The notes under the pieces were generated by a model. That model ran no database searches, was not told the origin of the DNA, and saw only the letters and a program-made list of their open reading frames with translations. This document shows positions 50,784 to 62,300 of a stretch of 64,000 bases of DNA, piece after piece (within the stretch, counting starts at the first letter, position 1; every line of letters starts with the position of its first letter). Source of the stretch: Varroa destructor (Eukaryota > Arthropoda > Arachnida > Mesostigmata > Varroidae); the NCBI RefSeq assembly GCF_002443255.2, contig NW_019211455.1, forward strand, positions 3,095,223-3,159,222, given 5' to 3'. The translations under genes were made by a program, and so were the position numbers.

Positions 50784-51871
50784 ACTATTTAATTGAGTTT
50801 ACTGCTCAGTTGTAACCTAATTTTCAGTACGTTACACAGGCCGTCCGCAATCCGAGTCAGGCCCGTAGTCCGTCCTGCTGATCGTCAGATTTTTAAAGTA
50901 CCGTATTGGTGTGCAAAGTTATGTACACTGAATAGGTAAGGATTAAAATGCGTACTGCTTCCAAAACTTCGCTAGCGAACATCAACTCTTGATATTCTTA
51001 ATAACATAAGTCGAAGTTACAGTATGACCTCTACTATTTATTTTACCCTAGCCTGACTTTCACGTTATGGTGGGCAATACTTAGGATCTAATTAACATCA
51101 GTATTAGCAGCCTGAACCTATTCTAGCTTAGATAGCTACCTGTACATATTTATCGTATGCACGTAAATAGTTTACGTTTGCATGTTGCAAACTTTGCATG
51201 TCAGCTACAAAAACATCACTGATGCGGATAACGTTCCGTTTGCAGTAAAACAAACAAAGCTGCGGGGCGAAAAATATTCAGCTGGCTTTAGTTTGCATAT
51301 TGCTTTGTGCACGTACTAATCAGGCACTCTCTGAAAAGAAATTCGTCGAAGCTCCCTTGTGTCAAGGGGAACGATTGCCTTTGATCTACTCGAAGCTAAC
51401 GGCCCCACGTTCCCAAGTGATTTCTCGTTGAGCTGCATAATAAAAGCACCTGTAGGAATGGATCTAATTCCACACCGCTAGAAGTTGCGGGCAAGGCTCC
51501 TGTATTGGCTACGATCAGGCATTTTTAAGGCCGGCTACTATTAATGAATGATTAGACAAAGATGCAACGGGTGAACTAGCCCTAGGCCAGAGAGTACGTA
51601 AAAATTGTTGTCTCCGTTTTGAAAGGTCGTTGAACTAGCTATCAAAAGACGAGCAGAACGGAACGCGAGCGTAGCCATGTTGTCGGTAGTAATCGCAAAC
51701 TAAATATGAAATAATATTCACATTCTAGGCTCATTTAGGCCGCACAAAACGCACAACAGTTAGTGTCACTATGTGATATTCACGTAGATAGTCCTACGAG
51801 CTAGCCTTGTTGCTAAAAGAAAAGAAATATTAAAACATCTTACCTCTTAGTGAAAATTCCAAAGGTTTGTT

Positions 51872-51896
51872 TTATATATATATATATATATATATA
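51872..51896 (+). repeat. (TA)12 microsatellite
   Basis: A pure TA run, about 800 bases upstream of the GALT exon. Confidence 0.95.
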
Positions 51897-52683
51897 CAAA
51901 TATATAGTTATCGGTTTGAAGACTTCCGAGCTACTTTGAAATGTGGACAAAATAATTGTGACAAACGTATTGAAATTCAGATTTAAGGGTCACCAGGGGG
52001 CAAGACCGGAACATGCTGTTTCATGCGTGAGGAGAAGTATTGGATAAAATAAGCACGGATCACTTTTAACTAGGCACTTAAAATAAAGAATATTTGATTT
52101 TCATAGTAAGGCCCTAAGAAGTCTATTGGTATCCTCGAAATGTTTTTTTTTTTGAAGAGTACTTGATCCTTCAGCCACATCTTTGCGATAGAGATTGCAA
52201 CTCATAGCGACGGTGATGCGATTACTTCTCCGCGTGTCAGTTCGAGCTATTAAAGATAAAGTCATGTTAGATTGATAAATAATTTGATTACATTCTCACT
52301 TAATTAGTTAGGGTTCAAAGGTTGATTTAAGAATCATTTGCCCCGCTGTTGGGTTGAATAACAGCTATATATGGCTGATGCAGTGAAGTAAACTGCTCGA
52401 TAGATTTTAGAAACTAAGGAACCTTTCAGACTCAATTCTACAATATACTATTACATTGTATCACATATACGTAGATATACTGTTATTTTTTAACGTATGG
52501 TATTCGCTTGTTTGTAATTTGTGAGAAAATTTACTTCAATGAATTAGGACGTGTTTTGATGTTTAAAAACATGATTTATGTAAGACTGATGCTTCCATTT
52601 TGCGCCACTTACATCTAGAGCACCTATATTTCCGCCTTACATGATATATACAATATATGTTGGTAATAATTTCATACATTAGA

Positions 52684-52701
52684 ATGCCGTTTTACTTACA
52701 G
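52684..52701 (+). promoter_or_regulatory. GALT 3' splice site
   Basis: CCGTTTTACTTACAG ends at 52701 and is followed by GCG TTC GAC (Ala-Phe-Asp). Homology to GALT starts at the Phe, just where the animal first-exon boundary is expected. This supports splicing here rather than translation from the ATG at 52684. Confidence 0.75.
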
Positions 52702-53739
52702 GCGTTCGACTCAACGAAGCACCCACACTCGCGATACAACCCACTCCGCGATGAATGGATTCTTGTGTCACCCCAACGCACACAGCGGCCGTGGCTGGGA
52801 GAAGAAGTCAAAAAACAGGAATTTGACGTACCCAAATACAATCCGCTGTCGCCAGGGGCGGTGAGGCCAAATGGGCAAAAGAATCCCGAGTACACATCAA
52901 CCTGGTGTTTCGCAAATGATTTTCCGGCTCTTCTCGAAGACGGACCAGAACCTCCTCAGCAAGCCAGGGTAGATGAGGACGACTTTTTCCAAACACGAAC
53001 CGGACGAGGACGCTGCGAGGTCGTCTGCTTTCACCCCGACCCGAATCTCACCCTTGCTACAATGGAACATCGCGATATTGAGGCTGTAATTGCCATCTGG
53101 ATTGAGCGATATATTGAACTTTCGACACGGTTTACGTGGGTACAGCTATTTGAGAATCGTGGCGCCATTATGGGCTGTTCAAATCCGCATCCTCATGGAC
53201 AGATCTGGTGCTCGATGTATTTACCGAACGAAATCCGGATCAAGGAGCGTACACAGAAAAGGTACTTTAAAAAGTATGGGCGACCAATGCTGCTCGACTA
53301 TGCGCACAAGGAGCTGGCTAGAAAAGAGCGAATTGTCTGCGAAACAACGTATTTTGTGGTCCTTGTACCGTTTTGGGCGGTCTGGCCGTATGAGACAATG
53401 CTTCTGCCTAAACGGCATATTCAAGAAATTACCGAACTCACTGTGGAAGAGAGGAAAGATTTAGCGGTTTGTATGAAACGGTTGTTGGTCAAATACGACA
53501 ATTTGTTTGAATGTGATTTCCCCTACTCTATGGGGTGGCATGGACGGAAAGGTGAACATTGGCAATTGCATGCTATTTACTTACCGCCGCTGTTGAGATC
53601 GGCATCGATCAAAAAACATTTTGTAGGATATGAACTCCTTGCTCAACCACAGCGTGATATCAGTGCGGAGACAGCTGCGAAGACCTTGAGAACGCTTAAT
53701 GGCGAAACACACTATAAGCAGAGGGCTACTAAGTCTTAA
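52702..53739 (+). CDS. GALT: Galactose-1-phosphate uridylyltransferase, large 3' exon
   Basis: GALT moves UMP from UDP-glucose to galactose-1-phosphate in the cytosolic Leloir pathway. This 345-codon exon starts after a strong acceptor (TTTTACTTACAG ending at 52701, phase 0). Upstream in-frame ATGs at 52657 and 52684 are therefore probably intronic, and a short first exon is missing. Signatures in order: SRYNPLRDEWILVSPQRTQR near residue 10, NDFPAL near 70, WVQLFENRGAIMGCSNPHPHG near 143 with the nucleophilic His at residue 165 (codon 53194-53196), LVPFWAVWPYETMLLPKRH near 230, YDNLFECDFPYSMGWHG near 265, HWQLHA, LPPLLRSAS and VGYELLAQPQRD. The human enzyme is 379 residues, so only the N-terminus is missing here. 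Oddities: ligand positions of both metal sites known in the bacterial enzyme are substituted (Ser at 52849-52851, Lys at 53242-53244, Ile at 53575-53577), and the loop after MGWHG is short. AATAAA occurs only at 54739-54744. Confidence 0.95.
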   Translation, partial: AFDSTKHPHSRYNPLRDEWILVSPQRTQRPWLGEEVKKQEFDVPKYNPLSPGAVRPNGQKNPEYTSTWCFANDFPALLEDGPEPPQQARVDEDDFFQTRTGRGRCEVVCFHPDPNLTLATMEHRDIEAVIAIWIERYIELSTRFTWVQLFENRGAIMGCSNPHPHGQIWCSMYLPNEIRIKERTQKRYFKKYGRPMLLDYAHKELARKERIVCETTYFVVLVPFWAVWPYETMLLPKRHIQEITELTVEERKDLAVCMKRLLVKYDNLFECDFPYSMGWHGRKGEHWQLHAIYLPPLLRSASIKKHFVGYELLAQPQRDISAETAAKTLRTLNGETHYKQRATKS

Positions 53740-55754
53740 GCTGTTTTGTTAGACTACCCAGCCAATATTTGCTTTTTGACAAGCGAGGTCACGCTTGTAT
53801 CTTGTGCGACGAAGGAAGATTGATGCGTACCGAGGCTGAAGCATAGAAAACATGATGAAGTGTCTATGGACGCGTAATATGACAATATTGCGATGCATCA
53901 TTCGCACAGGCGCTCTATCGGATCGCGAAGATAGAGTAGATACGAAGGCACTGAAAACAAAGACGTGAAGCAATGCTTTCGAAATATATGATCTAGCCAA
54001 TCATCCGAATTCATTCTAGGAGAATGATGATAATAAGAGGAAGGTGCTTTGTGAAATTTCCTAATATAGATATAATAAGATATAAGCTCTCGCTTCATAA
54101 CGGGTTGCAATTAGCTAACACGCACTACACTATATGAAGTTTAGTTTCAATTTCAATACGCAGAAATAGATCAGCCGTGTATTACCATCCTTACCAACAT
54201 TGTCTTGGCATTATCATTGTCAATATAGATCATACGAATATCTTTGGTAAAATACTTTCAACAAGCCACTATGCCGTTTTAACGAATGCGCCGGTATTTG
54301 TTTATGTGCACTGAACACTATCTAATGATGCTACCAAATAATCATTTTACGTGTTTGTTTTATCCTAAAAGTACAAAGAATCTAAAATCAATAGAGCCTG
54401 CATTTGTCTATAATTGTTTCAATATAGTTTGAACAAGCAGCGTTTTTCCCACGCCATTCATCTTCTGTATGACTTGTTTGACGCTGTTAGAAGCGTTCGT
54501 CAACTAATATTTGATACAATTATCACGTATAAGTAAAACACACCCAGTGAAATATCATGTTAAAATACACACGAATCCTACATGCATTTGGCAAAAACGA
54601 CCGTCTTCATTAACGCGTAAGCAATCGCATCGCCTCCCATCAGATGTATCTTCTAGAAATTCACGAAATACCCAACGATATATATTATCCAGTGTTGTTT
54701 CTTTTATATACCCATATAAAAGAATCTAAATGGCAAAAAATAAATATTAAATATAGAGAAAAAAAAAGTAACCTTTTTAAGTAGCTATTAAACTTCACAG
54801 TTTCTATTTTGTATCGTTTTGTGCCGCACTTAAAACGCGAACGTGCCCGGTTCGATTTTGTGCTGCTCTGGCTTTATCGCCTGTGCCCATGGAGCGATAT
54901 TTTCTGTGGGAATTCATCGAGGTTCAGCCAGTACGACCTATAGAAAGCGTACATTTTTGAAGCTTCAATTTCTATGCGGTGCGTTCATTCGTTGGACCTT
55001 ATAGTCCCTTGTATTAGCAAGCAGATGAGCGGCATTGATTGGTTATTTATGCTTCGGAACGTTTAGGTAACATAGTTATAGTACGCGAACACTGCCCGAC
55101 CGGGGGAGTTTGGTACAATTTTTAATACCCAGATGCCTCACTAGGTTCTGTTAATTCGTGGCAAACTTTTCAACGGAAAATAGCGAAAAAAGAAAATACT
55201 CTGCTTTCATACAAACAAATTACAATTTATTCGTTTTTAAATTACATTCATTTTTAATTGATAATCAACTTACATAATCCAGCATCGCTTTGGTGTATTC
55301 GTTTGCTAATGATGGTTCCTGTTGGGTGCTTCGTTCGGTTCTTCCTGGACGTCTTAGATTTCTACTCAACGATCTTAAGCGCACGCCCTTAATTTGTTAG
55401 CGGTTATTTTCTGTTTTATTTAATTGTGAATATTTCCGCGAACCAGTTACTGCTCTCATTGTGCCCCTTCCTTTTTTTCTAACTAGATTAACTCAATAGC
55501 GGCAAAGATGTATCCTTCAGTTGCTAGAACACTTACTAGTATTTAATTGTTTGTCATTTTCTTGTGTTCGATATTTAGTTGTTGTTTCCAGTTTGTTTTT
55601 GCTTTTTATCGAGTCATCGCTGCCATCTTGAACGTGCCAGTGTAGCGAACATTCGCTATAGGCTTGTCCAGGACGTCGGACCATCCGGGGCACTGGAAAG
55701 ATGAGTGAAAAGACGACGCACAGATCCTGCCCTCGGCGTGCTGTTTCTCATACA

Positions 55755-55778
55755 CACACACACACGCACACCCACACT
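55755..55778 (+). repeat. (AC)n microsatellite, imperfect
   Basis: ACACACACACACAC interrupted by GC and CC. The frames through it are repeat artefacts. Confidence 0.9.
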
Positions 55779-57275
55779 TTCGAAAGGAAAGAGGGACGAT
55801 ACAGAGGGATGTATATATTACAAACAAGATGCTACAAACAGTGGACAACGAATAATCTCTACTGGCAAGGAGTAAATAAAGCAAAAAGTAGGGTCTCGCC
55901 TGTGTGAATAGCACTTGACGCGCTCTATCTCGGCGTACTACATAAGCTAGCCTATTTGAATCAAAGAAAACTGGGAGAAATGCTACGGTATGAACATAAA
56001 CAAAGTACAATGAGTGACGTCATTATTTGTCTGCTCGTACATAAAATGTTCAATACAGTGTATACGTGTGGCGACCTCTATATGGCAACGATCAAAATAT
56101 AGTATGTACAACATAGTTCTGAAGAACATTTAGTCCGTCGATACTAACAAAATTAGACATTTTCGCTTTATCTCGTTCTATATAATAGTAAAGGTATAAT
56201 TAAAGTCGACTAATATCATACTACCGTATTTGTTTGTGACTAAGCCGTACATCGACAGATCAGGGTCTGTCTCCCTGCCATCAGTCTCTAAAAGGCATCT
56301 AACCCTTTCCAAACGACAGACTCTCTCATGGTAATACTAACTAATCGCGTTCGTACTTATCGTCCGACGCTTCGATTTCATCGCCTTATTGTGCGACCCG
56401 TTTTAGCAGCAATACTTCACTCGAACCCCTATAACTTCACGTGAATTGTCGCGTGAAAACAAGTTTACACGTACTTCGTTTTTGTTGCTTACATTGTTGT
56501 TATTTGTTCGCATGGATGAAGCTTACGCATGGGCAGGAAACTGCGCTGTGTCATCTACGTATCTGAAAAATGTTCTTCATTTATTGTTATTTTTATTGTA
56601 AAATACTACAATAATACGTAGCAGTCGACAGGTGACTCGTAACAGGACAGTAGCAAATGGTGTATATCAGCGATGGGTGAAAGAGTTCAGTATATATATG
56701 GGACGAAACAAACAGGTCCATGCATCGGCTGAGCGATGCGTACGACCGATATACGCCCCATATACTTTTGCTTCGAATGGCAACGAAATGGCTCCACTCA
56801 GCGTGGAGTAGAGGAGAAAATCCCTTCGTATCGTAAACAAAGTGAGAGCTAATTCGTTTTGCAATGCGGCGCACATATATATAAGGCTAACTTCATATGT
56901 CGTTTATCCATATGAGAATGGTAGCGAGGGAAACTCATAGTTCAAGTTAAAACTGGTGAAGTAATCGTAGGCTCGATACTCGCTTTTGTACTCAATGTGT
57001 CTAATAAGCATATTGTAAAGGATGTTTGAAGCAAAAAATTGTAGTGAAAGAGTCCGGCAGCCAGCGCTTTTTACTGCTCTCTGAAATAGGGCAATGCATA
57101 GGGAAGCCCGTTGAACATGCCAATCATTAGATGTGGTTTAAAGAAAAACATTGAATAAACCATCCACCAATCAAATGCTGTTATGTGCAATAATATGACT
57201 TTAGCGGGAACATAGGGAAAACAATGAGAATATTATCTCGAACAGATGATCCTTCAACTTTGCTGTGTAGCTACG

Positions 57276-57301
57276 TATATATATATATATATATATATAT
57301 A
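57276..57301 (+). repeat. (TA)13 microsatellite
   Basis: A pure TA run in AT-rich intergenic DNA. Confidence 0.95.
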
Positions 57302-58535
57302 GTCCCTGGTCAACTGGTTCTATATTTGACTCATTTACGGAACGACAAAGATGCCGTTCGCGTGAAAGACTGTGGCATTCGTCATTGTGAGTAAATTAAT
57401 TATGATTTTAATGGTTTCTAACGATTACGAATCGACATAGATCTGCTGATTAAGTATGCAGGGTATGGCGCATCGTAATAACTGCTAGAAGTTTTTGCTG
57501 TGAGCTCGCATTATATGAACGCTCATATGTACGTAAATGCAAAACTAATATTTCCTTGTAAGTTCCGAAGTCTCTGAACACCGATACTTCTGCTCTGGGC
57601 GGTAACATCTGTAGCTCAACGGCGATCAATTTCGAATATATAATCAGCAAGGAGTATAGTGATATTTACACAACTCAAACGTTATTACAAGCCGAGCTGA
57701 CATTAGGAACGCGCATAATTTAGAAACATTTAAGCTAGAGATTACATCTGGAACCTTATGGCCATCTGTGCGGTGGTCACACCCTGTAAAACTGATTTTA
57801 GGAAAAAAAATACATGATTCTTTCAGTGTCCGTCAATGGCAATAGGTTATTCTATATTTTCTACTTAGTGACATGATTTCCCATCTCGCTCTCTTGCACG
57901 TATGTTTCCATATAATTCAGCATTTGCATAAGGTACCCTTTGGTCAGCTATCTCTGCGAATTGTAAATCATAATGATAATCAAACAGCAGTCGTTTCATC
58001 AGCTTTTACTAGTACACTGATTAGTATATATCTGTTTTGTCTGTTTATGCCGTCTTCCGCTTTCCGTGTTGCCGTGGAAATTAATTTCGAAAATTTACCT
58101 CGCCTTTTGCGAACGGCATGATTTCTTGTATAATTTATGTGTCATATATTTTTTTTCTACCTATATTCCCACTGACACTCACTCATTATATGTCATTTTT
58201 GGGGGGCTTATCGTACTGTATGTTGGCGTAATGATGCTAACGGATTATCATATTTTATACGAGTCATCTGTGTAGTATCGTGCAAAAATTTGGAAACTCT
58301 ACGATTTACCTTCGAAAAATGGCGCAGTTCTGTAGTGCGGTTGTTGTAACTCTTTTTATTGAGATTGATTCATAAAGACTTTTTTATTGAGCTAGCAGTG
58401 TGGAAGTCAGTTTCATAATTAATGTCTATAAATTTATTTAGATGGACTTTGGTCTTCTCCTTATTATCTTAGCCATGTTATACATCCGTGTATATAGTCA
58501 CGAATAGAATAACTACCAGATGAGTAATTCGTTTT

Positions 58536-58561
58536 TGTGTGTGTGTGTGTGTGTGTGTGTG
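58536..58561 (+). repeat. (TG)13 microsatellite
   Basis: A pure TG run. The Cys/Val frame through it is an artefact. Confidence 0.95.
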
Positions 58562-61529
58562 CACGCGTATATTCGTATCTAAGCTGTATATCAAAGGGAA
58601 CACGATTTTCCGACAAGACTCGGAAGATATTACTACATACTTAAACGTCGTCGTAGGTTTTTTGGATTGCAATATGTCCGCGTACGTAGCCTGGAGGACA
58701 TTAACATTTCGCTGCCGTTCAAGCATGCCTTGGCTATGCTCGATATTACTGTTGTAAATAGAAATAATGCGTAAGGTATATAGATATGTGTATCGCTATA
58801 CCTATCTAATTATATTTGACCTACATAAATACCTAAGTATCATGAAGGTGGTTAGGCGTTTGTATTTGTCTTGTGTTTCAGGCGTGTCTGTCGTTTTATG
58901 TGCGTGGCTGTCTACGAGTCTGTGAAATACGCTTTAAAATCGTCGAAACTTCGGTTATTGATGTTCAATATGAAAGACTGCGGCAATGTATCGTGGCCCT
59001 AGTCGACACATAATCCTCTCACGTATGAGCCGTGTTAACTGTCTCAAATTAGATGGCTATGTGATTATTGTTATTTGTGGTACTGAACCTTTCCAGAACG
59101 AACATTTTACATAAAATATTGTGCTTTTACGGAAGCTCCTCTGGGAGCTACGAACGACTACGAATCAAAGTTCAAGGTATCTATTCAGGGTCGACCTATA
59201 TGTAATTACAACTGTGAAGGTAGGTCGAATTTAATGGACCCAGTCTCCAGTAAATTTTTGCTCCACAACGAACCTTTTCGACACCTAAGGCCATCTATGA
59301 CATTTTTACATATAAATGTAATTAGGTACTAGCAGGCTGATAGATAAAACATTTTGCCGTATACGAACATTGAAAAAATTCAATTGAAAGCAATAGGTGG
59401 ATAATCATGCTGAAGTCTCTGTGATCAATAATAGAAAATTCTCCATGCATTCGTTAACTAAGCGATATAATCCAGAAAATATAAAAAAATACAGACCCTT
59501 GTGCCGTTCCAAATCTGTCGTTGGTAGAGGATGTCGTTAGATATTAGTTATATATCGCATGAAAGACGTGAAGTTCTTGAAGGCGTCTCTGTTTGAAATA
59601 ACAGATCGTAAATGGATACCTAATAATGCGTCTACTGTATATGTTGCTGTTCTTCTCATGTCCCATACAATAGTGCACGGCCGAATATTACCGTTAATGT
59701 TTATTAGTTTTTCTTGCTGATGCTTTTTATGCGTTGAAGAGTTTCAGGGTGAAAATAGGTCGCCATCGGCTCATCTTTCTTTTGTCTGTACGAGATTACG
59801 AAGATAAATACATTCACATATCCGTCGTCATTACTTTTTTCAGTTACTGGTACTCGGCTATAGTATTGTGTGAGTATATATTGAAAGACGTAGCGTTGAG
59901 TGTAGATGAAAGATCGGCGGCGGACAAGGTGTTATACAGTAGGAAAGCATTTGGTTGATAGTAGATAGGGCAGCAACAGCGATTGGGTTTAGTGGAGACA
60001 TAGGACAATTAGAACTTATCGAATCTTTCCTATTTTTGCTACTTCCTTCTTGATCCTTTACTAGATCGTCGCCACCGTTCACTCGATTTCCCTTTGCCTA
60101 TGTCTCCATAACCTTTTTTTTTCTCTTGCCGTCAGTGTGTATAGGATTTATTTTTAGCTTATCGTTCTTGTTTTCTTTCGCAAATAGAAATTTAGTTAAT
60201 ATTTCCTTATTTATCTTTGCTCAGCTAACAGTTCTCAAGCTCACCATAAGTATCTTCGTTTGTTCTAAGCCTAGATTCCAGTCATACGTTGCATTTCGTT
60301 CAACTCACACTTTCTTCTACCGTTTCTTCCCTTACTTTTATGTTTCTTTCTTGTTCCTTCGATCTGCGTCCTATTTGCTGTCCTTTTTGCTTTCGTCTTT
60401 TAGATTTTTCTCACTTGCAACAATCAGCCACACAATTCCACAGGCATTGTCTTATTTCTATACACTTTTCCATTCGTTTTGCCACTCAACAAAAACATAA
60501 ACATCAAATAACGAGATGAGGAGCTGCGCACGGAGGTGGGACGACGTGTGTCTAGATGCACGTTGCCACACAGACCTCTGCAAAAGCGCAACATGGCATG
60601 GTGCACGCGTCCTTCAAAGTACACCCAATGATTTATAGAAATCGCACTTACTTAATAGTTGTTGTAGTATCAGTTGATAATGACTAGTAAGAATCTAGAT
60701 CGTACGAAGTAAATCATCATCGAATCCGTTGTCGTTGGAAGTTTCCATAGCTATTTAATGTTGCATGACCGTCGCCATTACCACCACCGCCATTGTCAGC
60801 ATTATTGAGTTTCAACGATTTCATTTTCGCTGAGTTTCGTCTTCCTGCAATACCTTTTCGCATTTGTTTATCATTTCATCGCTCTCCTCTTTTCGCTTTT
60901 TGTTAAATGAGCCGATTATTAACCTGGGCTTCAGTACAGCTTAGGCAGCCTTTCCTTTATGTAGTCCTGTTTCGTTGTATTTCATTAATGTCAAATCAAA
61001 TGCCATAGGCAGCATTTGATACTGCATAAGGCCAACAACCGTTGGTCACTCTTGCGGTTCGTAGGGTGCCTACATAGTAGATTTAAGAGCGTACCATTTA
61101 GGTATACGGTCTCTCTTCCTGGTAAAAGGTTTTAACGTCACGAAGGCCGTTAAGGTGATGTGAATGATGCTCCGACCAATTGCTGCTAGTTCATTCTGCT
61201 ATTATGGTCGTTGTCGTCATTATTGTTGGTGTGGTTTATAGTGATGCGGCTGCCTTTCTGTTTATGGTTTTTCTGTAAAATATCATAGCGGCTACTCCCT
61301 GAAATTTCTCTACTGTCGACTACAATATGTTCTAGGTCCGTTCATCAAGGCGCGCCCACTGGGCTGAACGGAGAAATTATTATTTATTGTAGCACTTGAC
61401 GGTTATTTGTGTGTGTTATAGTATGATTTTGTCGTCATCTACGTAGGCATCAAGGACACCCATCCGTCAACGTCCGAAAGGACTAGCACGACGGGTTCGT
61501 AACGTGCATGCATCTAGAGATCTGGCATA

Positions 61530-61535
61530 TTTATT
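61530..61535 (-). terminator. Possible poly(A) signal for NCKX
   Basis: AATAAA on the minus strand, about 610 bases past the NCKX stop. It is among the nearest I found downstream, but the motif is common in AT-rich DNA, so this is only a candidate. Confidence 0.2.
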
Positions 61536-62144
61536 TCGCTTAAGAGCGAGAGTTTTCTATACACTAATGACGCTAGATGGTTTTGTGTTTGTCAGACATA
61601 TTTCTCTGTCTGTTTTCTTTTTCATGCTGTAGATAACTTAAAAAAATAAACTAGATGAAATAAATTATTGTAGTCTGCGCTCTCGCATGATCTTCTTGAC
61701 TTGCGTTTTTCCTTTCTGCATATAAATTTGCAAATTTTAGACTTCATATTGTCTAAGTATAGTCAAGCTTTGTCTCCTTAGTGTATTTGCCCATCAGACA
61801 CGGTAGCACCATGGCTGAGTCACGAGATACTTACGTACGCAGAAATTAATATATTTTTTGACACTGTAGTGTATAATTTGTTTAGTTATGGTTGTATTGA
61901 AGTAAATATACATCGACGCAAGCTATTAGCAGAGATCATCGATCGATTTGTATTTACTATCATGCACGAATTGGTTATCGTATACACACTCGCTCTACGA
62001 AAAGCATCGGCATAGAGCTCAATTTGATTTGTCCTTATTTTGTATGGTTTTGGCATTTTTCATTCAATTCTTTATCGTCTGCACTTTAATTCCCATGTTT
62101 TCTGCTACCTTACCCCCTCCCGTTCTTCCCATCGCTGGCTGAAC

Positions 62145-62300
62145 CTATTCGTCAGGTTCCGCGCAGGTCGGCGGATTCACGTGCGAGAACACGTTAAACT
62201 CGATAGCGGAGCATAAAATCAGAAAAACTACGTAAATTGCCATTAGAAGGGTACCGAGCTTCTTTGTTAGAAGCCAGCCGCTGCGCTGGATAGCAACTAT
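62145..62300 (-). CDS. NCKX last coding exon
   Basis: Acceptor TTTTAATTACAG ends at 62301 (alternatively four bases on, after ATAG, at 62297). The exon encodes AIQRSGWLLTKKLG, a final membrane segment, IEFNVFSHVNPPTC and a short acidic tail (AEPDE) before the stop at 62145-62147. It is too short to stand out as an ORF and was found by following homology and splice phase. Confidence 0.88.
   Translation of the reverse strand: MVAIQRSGWLLTKKLGTLLMAIYVVFLILCSAIEFNVFSHVNPPTCAEPDE

Larger units (their letters stand above)
46531..52656. other. Intergenic DNA with simple repeats
   Basis: No exon I can defend. The stretch holds TA-rich runs (about 47135-47165 and 51872-51896), an (ATT)n run at 50764-50783 and a cluster of short GC-rich hairpins at 49387-49432. 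The 5' exon, promoter and first intron of GALT should lie in its right-hand part, but the short first exon cannot be picked out. Confidence 0.5.
53740..62144. other. Intergenic stretch between GALT and NCKX (convergent 3' ends)
   Basis: The two flanking genes converge, so both 3' UTRs lie in here. I see no exon between them. Notable content: (AC)n at 55755-55778, (TA)n at 57276-57301, (GT)n at 58536-58561, and a markedly pyrimidine-rich plus strand at about 60100-60500 that yields a long but Phe/Ser-rich frame with no family resemblance. The AT-rich remainder has nothing I can name. Confidence 0.5.

Noticed and set aside
52657..52701. ATG-initiated N-terminus of the GALT frame
   Set aside because: A strong acceptor ends at 52701 and homology begins immediately after it, so these 15 codons are probably intron.
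53090..53464. 124-codon ORF inside GALT in another frame
   Set aside because: It is a shadow of the GALT coding frame on the same strand.
60126..60500. 124-codon plus-strand ORF rich in Phe, Ser and Leu
   Set aside because: It reflects the TC-rich plus strand of this stretch; it mimics membrane segments but resembles no family.
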